Source: Prolixibacteraceae bacterium
GTDB taxonomy: Bacteria > Bacteroidota > Bacteroidia > Bacteroidales > Prolixibacteraceae
Assembly (NCBI GenBank): GCA_016788685.1
Contig: JAEUSS010000142.1
Coordinates: 1-5,145 of the forward strand
Reading direction: 5' to 3'
DNA length: 5,145 nucleotides
The position numbers were made by a program, and so were the translations under genes. Of the stretch, positions 1-5,145 are shown piece after piece. The notes under the pieces are model-generated. The model was not told the DNA's origin. It saw only the letters and a program-made list of their open reading frames with translations, and did not search any database. Numbering within the stretch: the first letter of the stretch is position 1; every line of letters begins with the position of its first letter.

Positions 1-64
1 GCATTGTTAACTATTTTGATTTTTGAGATCACCGAGAAACAGATAACAACAAAAAACCAAAAAT
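1..64 (+). other. 5' leader of the aconitase operon
   Basis: No gene is seen in these bases. The last 24 bases before the aconitase ATG are almost all A and C, contain no AGGAGG-like element and should be unstructured. Such A-rich, SD-free leaders are typical of Bacteroidota. The sequence GATTTTTG at 18-25 resembles the Bacteroidota -7 element (TAnnTTTG) with one mismatch, but its -33 partner would lie outside the window, so a promoter cannot be called with confidence. Confidence 0.4.
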
Positions 65-2326
65 ATGTTCGATCTGGATTTAATAACCAAAACCTACAAA
101 GAATTAGATGCTAAAATTGAAAAAGCCAAAAAGCATTTAAACAGGCCGTTAACATTATCCGAAAAAATTCTTTATTCTCATTTGTATCAGGAACAGCCAC
201 TTGTCGATTTTAAGAGAGGTGTTGATTATGTGGACTTTGCACCCGACCGGGTGGCCATGCAGGATGCTACGGCCCAGATGGCATTGCTTCAGTTTATGAA
301 TTCAGGAAAAAGCAAAACGGCGGTCCCGTCAACGGTACATTGTGATCACCTGATTCAGGCCAGCAAAAATGGGTTGGCCGATCTGAATGACGCCATCAAA
401 ATAAACAAGGAAGTATACGATTTTCTTGAATCGGTTTCCGACAAATACGGAATCGGTTTCTGGAAACCCGGTGCCGGAATTATCCATCAGGTAGTACTCG
501 AAAATTACGCATTTCCGGGCGGAATGATGATCGGGACTGACTCGCACACCGTAAACGCCGGAGGTTTAGGCATGGTAGCCATCGGAGTCGGAGGGGCCGA
601 TGCTGTTGATGTAATGGCCGGAATGGCCTGGGAATTGAAATTTCCGAAACTGATCGGCGTTAAGCTGACAGGCAAACTGAACGGCTGGACTGCCCCTAAA
701 GATGTTATCCTGAAAGTGGCCGGAATCCTTACCGTAAAAGGTGGGACGGGAGCTATCATCGAATATTTCGGCGAAGGAGCGCAATCAATCTCATGTACCG
801 GAAAAGGAACAATTTGTAACATGGGTGCCGAAGTCGGAGCAACAACCTCTACATTTGGGTACGATGAGTCGATGGAACGCTACCTTCGTGCTACAGGCCG
901 TGCTGCGGTTGCCGATCTGGCCAACGGAGTGAAACAACATTTAACCGCCGACCCGGAAGTTTATGCCAATCCTGAAAAATATTTCGACCAACTGATCGAA
1001 ATTAATCTGGACGAACTGGAGCCATATGTCAATGGGCCGTTTACGCCCGACCGGGCTACACCCATTTCGAAACTGGCCGAGGTTGCCAAAGAAAACGGCT
1101 GGCCTGCCCGGATTGAAGTGGGATTGATTGGTTCGTGCACGAATTCATCGTACGAAGACATTTCACGTGCAGCATCGCTGGCACAGCAGGCTGTGGATAA
1201 AAAACTGAAGACAAAGGCTGAATTTACCATCACGCCGGGATCGGAGCAAGTGCGTTATACGATTGAACGGGATGGCTTTATTGACATATTTAATAAAATT
1301 GGGGCAAGCGTATTTGCCAATGCCTGCGGACCATGCATCGGACAGTGGTCGCGCCCCGGAGCCGAGAAAGGTGAAAAAAATACCATCATTCACTCTTTTA
1401 ACCGTAACTTTTCGAAGCGTGCCGACGGTAATCCCAACACCCACGCTTTTGTGGCTTCACCTGAAATTGTTACAGCTTTGGCTATTGCCGGCGATTTGAC
1501 ATTCAATCCGCTGACCGATTTCCTGATCAACGAAAACGGCGAGAAAGTAAAACTGGACATTCCTTCAGGACAAGAACTTCCGGCCAAAGGTTTTGATGTG
1601 GAAGATGCCGGTTACCAGGCTCCGGCGAAAAACGGTGCATCGGTTACCGTGAAGGTTGACCCCGAATCGTCCCGCCTGCAATTGCTCTATCCATTTGCCC
1701 CCTGGGATGGCGAAAACCTGTTGGGTGCCAAATTGCTGATTAAAGCAAAAGGTAAATGTACTACGGATCATATTTCGATGGCGGGTCCCTGGTTGCGTTT
1801 CCGCGGGCATCTCGACAATATTTCAAATAACATGCTCATTGGTGCTGTTAATGCATTCAACGATGCCACCAATAAGGTGAAAAATCAGCTGACCGGAGAA
1901 TATGGCGAAGTCCCGGCTGTACAGAGATATTACAAAGCTTCCGGAGTGGCTACAGTGGTCGTGGGCGACCAGAATTACGGGGAAGGTTCATCGCGCGAAC
2001 ACGCAGCTATGGAACCCCGTCACCTGGGCGTAAAGGCCGTGATAGTAAAATCGTTTGCCCGGATTCACGAAACCAACCTGAAAAAGCAGGGAATGCTTGG
2101 ACTGACTTTTGCCAACGAAGCTGACTACGACAAAATTCAGGAAGATGATACGTTTAATTTTACTGATCTGAAAGAATTTGCCCCGGGAAAACCCTTGACG
2201 CTGGAGGTGGTTCATGCTGATCAGACTAAAGATGTTATAATACTGAATCACACCTACAACCAGCAACAAATCGAATGGTTCAGAGCTGGTTCGGCATTGG
2301 ATTTAATCCGCAAACAAAACCTTTAA
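65..2326 (+). CDS. acn: Aconitate hydratase, mitochondrial type
   Basis: This is a cytoplasmic [4Fe-4S] enzyme that interconverts citrate and isocitrate through cis-aconitate. The 753 residues match the length of mature mitochondrial aconitase; bacterial AcnA and AcnB are longer. The three cluster cysteines are C358 (GSCTNS), C421 and C424 (ACGPCIG), the same numbers as in pig aconitase. Other active-site residues are present: Q66, D94-H95 (HCDHLI), H141, D159-S160-H161 (GTDSHT), N252, E256, R447, R452 and R580. S642, S643 and R644 lie in the swivelling C-terminal domain (GEGSSREHA). Domains 1-3 cover roughly 1-480, then a linker, then the swivel domain at about 550-680. The start is the first ATG after an A-rich leader, and the N-terminus has no targeting peptide. 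The stop lies 10 bp before the first IDH, which uses its product. The family call is very secure; the gene symbol varies between annotations. Confidence 0.98.
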   Translation: MFDLDLITKTYKELDAKIEKAKKHLNRPLTLSEKILYSHLYQEQPLVDFKRGVDYVDFAPDRVAMQDATAQMALLQFMNSGKSKTAVPSTVHCDHLIQASKNGLADLNDAIKINKEVYDFLESVSDKYGIGFWKPGAGIIHQVVLENYAFPGGMMIGTDSHTVNAGGLGMVAIGVGGADAVDVMAGMAWELKFPKLIGVKLTGKLNGWTAPKDVILKVAGILTVKGGTGAIIEYFGEGAQSISCTGKGTICNMGAEVGATTSTFGYDESMERYLRATGRAAVADLANGVKQHLTADPEVYANPEKYFDQLIEINLDELEPYVNGPFTPDRATPISKLAEVAKENGWPARIEVGLIGSCTNSSYEDISRAASLAQQAVDKKLKTKAEFTITPGSEQVRYTIERDGFIDIFNKIGASVFANACGPCIGQWSRPGAEKGEKNTIIHSFNRNFSKRADGNPNTHAFVASPEIVTALAIAGDLTFNPLTDFLINENGEKVKLDIPSGQELPAKGFDVEDAGYQAPAKNGASVTVKVDPESSRLQLLYPFAPWDGENLLGAKLLIKAKGKCTTDHISMAGPWLRFRGHLDNISNNMLIGAVNAFNDATNKVKNQLTGEYGEVPAVQRYYKASGVATVVVGDQNYGEGSSREHAAMEPRHLGVKAVIVKSFARIHETNLKKQGMLGLTFANEADYDKIQEDDTFNFTDLKEFAPGKPLTLEVVHADQTKDVIILNHTYNQQQIEWFRAGSALDLIRKQNL

Positions 2327-2336
2327 CCCCCCTGAT

Positions 2337-3566
2337 ATGAGTGAAAAAATTAAAGTACTGAACCCGGTTGTAGAGCTGGACGGAGACGAAATGACCCGGG
2401 TGATCTGGTCGTTTATCAAAGAAAATTTGATTTTCCCTTATCTGGATGTAGACATTAAGTATTATGATCTGGGTATGGAAAACCGCGATTTAACCAACGA
2501 TCAGGTAACAGTTGATGCGGCAAATGCAATCAAGAAATATGGAGTGGGCGTCAAATGTGCCACCATCACTCCTGATGAAGCCCGCGTAAAGGAGTTCGGA
2601 CTGAAAAAAATGTGGAAATCGCCAAACGGGACGATCCGTAATATTCTTGACGGAACTGTTTTTCGCGAACCAATTATTATCAGCAACATTCCGAGGTTGG
2701 TACCAGGATGGAAACAACCGATCTGCATCGGCCGTCACGCATTCGGCGATCAGTATCGCGCCACCGATTTTGTGACCAAAGGAAAAGGAAAGCTAACCAT
2801 CACTTTTACTCCTGACGACGGCAGTAAAGAAACTTCGTTTGAAGTGTACGATTTTGAAGGAGATGGGGTAGCCATGGCCATGTACAACACCGACGAATCG
2901 ATTACCGGATTTGCCCGTGCCTGTATGAATCAGGCCCTGTCGAAGAAGTGGCCGCTCTATCTTTCAACAAAGAATACAATCTTAAAAAAGTACGACGGAC
3001 GTTTCAAAGATATTTTTCAGGAAGTATTTGAAAACGAATTCAGAGATGCGTTTGCTGCAGCCGGAATTACTTACGAACACCGCTTGATTGACGATATGGT
3101 TGCTGCCTGCATGAAGTGGGAAGGCGGATTTGTATGGGCCTGCAAGAATTATGACGGCGATGTTCAGTCGGACACCGTGGCGCAAGGCTTTGGTTCGCTG
3201 GGACTGATGACTTCAACCTTGATTACTCCGGACGGAAAAACGATGGAGGCTGAAGCAGCTCACGGAACTGTAACCCGTCATTTCCGCCAGCATCAGCAAG
3301 GAAAACCAACTTCAACCAACCCGATCGCCTCCATTTATGCCTGGACCCGCGGTTTAGCCTTCCGTGGTAAACTGGATGATAACCAAAAGCTGATTGATTT
3401 TGCTCATGCGTTGGAACAGGTTTGTGTTGAAACGGTTGAAGAAGGTAAAATGACAAAAGATTTAGCTTTGATTGTATACGGCAACGAACTGAAAACGGAA
3501 AATTACCTGACCACCGAAGGTTTTCTGGATGCCATTGATCAGAATCTTCAGAAAAAATTGAAGTGA
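2337..3566 (+). CDS. icd: NADP-dependent isocitrate dehydrogenase, eukaryotic type
   Basis: This enzyme oxidatively decarboxylates isocitrate to 2-oxoglutarate and CO2, reducing NADP+, as a cytoplasmic homodimer with Mg2+ or Mn2+. Its 409 residues align nearly end to end with human IDH1/IDH2 and not with E. coli Icd. Isocitrate-binding residues seen are T78 (TITPDE), S95 (KSPNGT), R101, R110 and R133 ([10 protein letters not shown], the equivalent of human R132). K212 (STKN) and the metal-site aspartates D252, D275 and D279 (YDGDVQSD) are intact. R314-H315 in HGTVTRH, together with K260, correspond to the human residues that hold the 2'-phosphate of NADP, so NADP specificity is expected. It starts 10 bp after the aconitase stop. 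The gap contains six C residues and no Shine-Dalgarno sequence, so translational coupling to the upstream gene is plausible. No defect is visible. Confidence 0.97.
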   Translation: MSEKIKVLNPVVELDGDEMTRVIWSFIKENLIFPYLDVDIKYYDLGMENRDLTNDQVTVDAANAIKKYGVGVKCATITPDEARVKEFGLKKMWKSPNGTIRNILDGTVFREPIIISNIPRLVPGWKQPICIGRHAFGDQYRATDFVTKGKGKLTITFTPDDGSKETSFEVYDFEGDGVAMAMYNTDESITGFARACMNQALSKKWPLYLSTKNTILKKYDGRFKDIFQEVFENEFRDAFAAAGITYEHRLIDDMVAACMKWEGGFVWACKNYDGDVQSDTVAQGFGSLGLMTSTLITPDGKTMEAEAAHGTVTRHFRQHQQGKPTSTNPIASIYAWTRGLAFRGKLDDNQKLIDFAHALEQVCVETVEEGKMTKDLALIVYGNELKTENYLTTEGFLDAIDQNLQKKLK

Positions 3567-3588
3567 CCGGCTCGGAATCTTAGTTTTA
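3558..3588 (+). promoter_or_regulatory. Possible internal Bacteroidota-type promoter before the second IDH
   Basis: A TTG at 3558-3560 is followed, after a 20-bp spacer, by TAGTTTTA at 3581-3588. This resembles the Bacteroidota sigma-ABfr promoter (-33 TTTG or TTG, about 19-21 bp, -7 TAnnTTTG), with one mismatch in the -7 element. It would begin transcripts near 3594, about 20 bases ahead of the second IDH start. The -33 part overlaps the end of the first IDH. Motifs this short arise by chance, so this is a weak candidate. Confidence 0.22.
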
Positions 3589-3616
3589 AGTCAGCAAGAA
3601 AATCATACGAATCAAT

Positions 3617-4882
3617 ATGAGTCAAAGTATTCAATTCCGACATGGTGAATTAATTGTTCCCGACCAGCCGGTAATCCCTTTCATTGAAGGGGACGGAATC
3701 GGGAAAGAGATTACGGAAGCAAGTCAGCGTGTCATTGATGCCGCTGTGGCCGAAGCATACGGAAAAACCAAAAAGCTGGTCTGGAAGGAAGTTCTGGCAG
3801 GCAAAAAGGCCTTCGAACTGACCGGGAATTACCTGCCGGACGAAACGCTCGAAGCTTTCAAAAACTATCTGGTTGGCATTAAAGGACCGCTCGAAACACC
3901 TGTTGGCGAAGGGATACGTTCGCTGAATGTGGCGCTGCGCCAAACGTTGGATTTGTATGTGTGCCTGCGCCCGATTCGTTGGTTTAAGGGCGTTCCTTCG
4001 CCTATCCGGTATCCGGAACTGGTTGATATGCACATTTTCAGGGAGAATACAGAAGATATTTATGCCGGAATAGAATTTATGACCGGCACCGAAAAAGCGG
4101 TTAAGTTCCGCGATTTTCTGATCAATGAAATGGGTGTTGACAAGATCAGGTTTCCGGAGAGCAGTTCGTTTGGTGTGAAACCTGTTTCGAAAGAAGGCTC
4201 TGTCCGGTTGATCAAAGCTGCTGTTCAATACGCCATAGAGCGAAAACTTCCTTCGGTGACAATTGTTCATAAAGGCAACATCATGAAGTTTACCGAAGGG
4301 GCGTTCAAGAACTGGGGCTACGATCTGGCCGAAAATGAATTTGCCGGAGAAACCTTCACCTGGAGGCAATATCAGCAAATTGAAAAACAGTCAGGAAAAA
4401 ACGAAGCATTTGCTGTATTGGAGTCGGCCAGGGCATCAGGAAAAGTAATTATTAAAGACTGCATCACAGATGCTTTTCTTCAGGAAAGCTTATTGCATCC
4501 GTTCGATCATTCGGTAATTGCAACTTTAAATCTGAACGGCGACTACATCTCGGATCAGTTGGCGGCGATGGTTGGCGGCATCGGCATTTCGCCCGGCGCA
4601 AACATAAACTACAACAGTGGTTATGCTATTTTTGAAGCTACTCACGGGACCGCACCAAACATTGCCGGAACCGGAAAAGCAAATCCCGGCTCGCTGATTC
4701 TTTCCGGAGCGATGTTGCTCGAATATTTAGGCTGGTACAAGGCTGCCGAGCATGTTTACGATGCTATGGAGCACACATTTTCCAAACGAAGAGTTACTTC
4801 TGATTTGTATAGCATGATGGAAGGTGCAACGCTGTTGTCGACTTCGGATTTTGCTGATGAGATAATAAGAAATATTCATTAA
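3617..4882 (+). CDS. Isocitrate dehydrogenase, bacterial Icd branch, predicted NAD-linked
   Basis: This is a second isocitrate dehydrogenase making 2-oxoglutarate, but from the E. coli/Bacillus Icd branch of the beta-decarboxylating dehydrogenases. Substrate residues are complete: S102, N104 and R108 (RSLNVALRQ), R118, R142, Y149 and K219 (HKGNIMKF), and the metal aspartates are D285, D309 and D313 (NGDYISD). The S-x-N motif argues against isopropylmalate or homoisocitrate dehydrogenase. The segment at about 245-275 (FTWRQYQQI onward) is longer than in E. coli and resembles Bacillus Icd; total length of 421 is normal. The cofactor pocket is unusual. The residues equal to E. coli K344, Y345, V351, Y391 and R395 are N348, I349, A355, S395 and S399, so all contacts to the NADP 2'-phosphate are lost. 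I infer NAD preference; the family call is firm. S102 matches the serine phosphorylated by AceK in E. coli, but no kinase gene is in view. It starts 50 bp after the first IDH. Confidence 0.95.
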   Translation: MSQSIQFRHGELIVPDQPVIPFIEGDGIGKEITEASQRVIDAAVAEAYGKTKKLVWKEVLAGKKAFELTGNYLPDETLEAFKNYLVGIKGPLETPVGEGIRSLNVALRQTLDLYVCLRPIRWFKGVPSPIRYPELVDMHIFRENTEDIYAGIEFMTGTEKAVKFRDFLINEMGVDKIRFPESSSFGVKPVSKEGSVRLIKAAVQYAIERKLPSVTIVHKGNIMKFTEGAFKNWGYDLAENEFAGETFTWRQYQQIEKQSGKNEAFAVLESARASGKVIIKDCITDAFLQESLLHPFDHSVIATLNLNGDYISDQLAAMVGGIGISPGANINYNSGYAIFEATHGTAPNIAGTGKANPGSLILSGAMLLEYLGWYKAAEHVYDAMEHTFSKRRVTSDLYSMMEGATLLSTSDFADEIIRNIH

Positions 4883-4923
4883 ATTTAGGAACGTTATACG
4901 GAATAGAACTAAATATTAAACAT

Positions 4924-5145
4924 ATGGAATACATAAAAAACAGGTTCTACGAAAAAGCCATGAAAGATATGGCTGATCTTCAAAAACTAAGAAAAGATCA
5001 TGGTGAAGTTGTTCTCGGCCAGGTAAACATTGATCAGGTTCTTTCGGGAATGAAAGGTATACCGGCCTTACTCACCGAAACGTCAAAACTTGATGCCAAC
5101 GAAGGTATTCGTTTCAGAGGCTTTTCGCTTCCGGAGTTGCAGGAA
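4924..5145 (+). CDS. gltA: Citrate synthase, mitochondrial type (5' part only)
   Basis: This gene is cut by the window end after 74 codons; the family is usually about 440 residues. The enzyme condenses acetyl-CoA and oxaloacetate to citrate, the substrate of the aconitase encoded first in the cluster. The visible part matches the N-terminal helical region of eukaryotic citrate synthase rather than the E. coli GltA type: a lysine-rich helix, then HGEVVLGQVNIDQV at 26-39, GMKGIPALLTETS at 42-54, and the signature EGIRFRGFSLPE at 60-71. Catalytic His and Asp residues lie beyond the window and cannot be checked. The ATG at 4924 is the only reasonable start. It lies 41 bp after the second IDH, with no Shine-Dalgarno sequence in range (AGGA at 4887-4890 is 33 bases away). 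No terminator separates it from the upstream gene, so it is probably co-transcribed. The symbol gltA is by analogy. Confidence 0.93.
   Translation, partial: MEYIKNRFYEKAMKDMADLQKLRKDHGEVVLGQVNIDQVLSGMKGIPALLTETSKLDANEGIRFRGFSLPELQE

Noticed and set aside
12..25. TATTTTG and GATTTTTG as a -7 promoter element for the operon
   Set aside because: The first is one base short of TAnnTTTG and the second has a mismatch at the first T. No -33 element is at the right spacing inside the window, so I did not list it as a promoter.
505..822. Minus-strand open frames within the aconitase gene
   Set aside because: They are antisense shadows of conserved aconitase sequence, overlap one another in different frames and have no start-site context or known domain.
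3650..4378. Open frame of 242 codons on the minus strand inside the second IDH
   Set aside because: It lies wholly opposite a clearly real, motif-complete IDH. Its translation shows no recognisable motif and is rich in Phe, Arg and Asn, as expected from reading a coding strand backwards.
3617..4882. The second IDH as isopropylmalate or homoisocitrate dehydrogenase
   Set aside because: The RSLNVALRQ segment with S102 and N104 is the isocitrate-specific form, and the length and flanking motifs match Icd throughout.
4883..4923. Possible terminator or promoter between the second IDH and citrate synthase
   Set aside because: The gap is AT-rich but has no GC-rich stem with a T-run and no TAnnTTTG element. 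It looks like a plain operon spacer.

Overview
This window is an almost fully coding, single-strand gene cluster for the oxidative (citrate to 2-oxoglutarate) arm of the TCA cycle. In order on the + strand it holds a mitochondrial-type aconitase (65-2326), a eukaryotic-type NADP-dependent isocitrate dehydrogenase (2337-3566), a second isocitrate dehydrogenase of the unrelated bacterial Icd branch (3617-4882), and the first 74 codons of a mitochondrial-type citrate synthase (4924 to the window end). Gaps are 10, 50 and 41 bp, with no convincing terminator in any of them, so one operon is the simplest reading.

The window suggests a member of the Bacteroidota. Mitochondrial-like aconitase, eukaryote-like IDH and eukaryote-like citrate synthase encoded side by side is a known feature of that phylum (Bacteroides fragilis has a described mitochondrial-like aconitase). 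None of the four starts has a Shine-Dalgarno sequence at a usable distance, and the leaders are mostly A-rich, which also fits Bacteroidota. I cannot assign a genus.

The enzymes form a continuous route: citrate synthase makes citrate, aconitase isomerises it to isocitrate, and either IDH decarboxylates it to 2-oxoglutarate. The unusual part is the two tandem IDH genes. They come from different subfamilies, and their cofactor-site residues differ. The first keeps the Arg-His pair that reads the 2'-phosphate of NADP. The second has lost every residue that makes E. coli Icd NADP-specific and carries several of the substitutions associated with NAD use. I infer a built-in pair of NADP- and NAD-linked isocitrate dehydrogenases. 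I found no mobile element, RNA gene, CRISPR array or novel multi-gene system. Apart from the IDH pair this is ordinary central metabolism.
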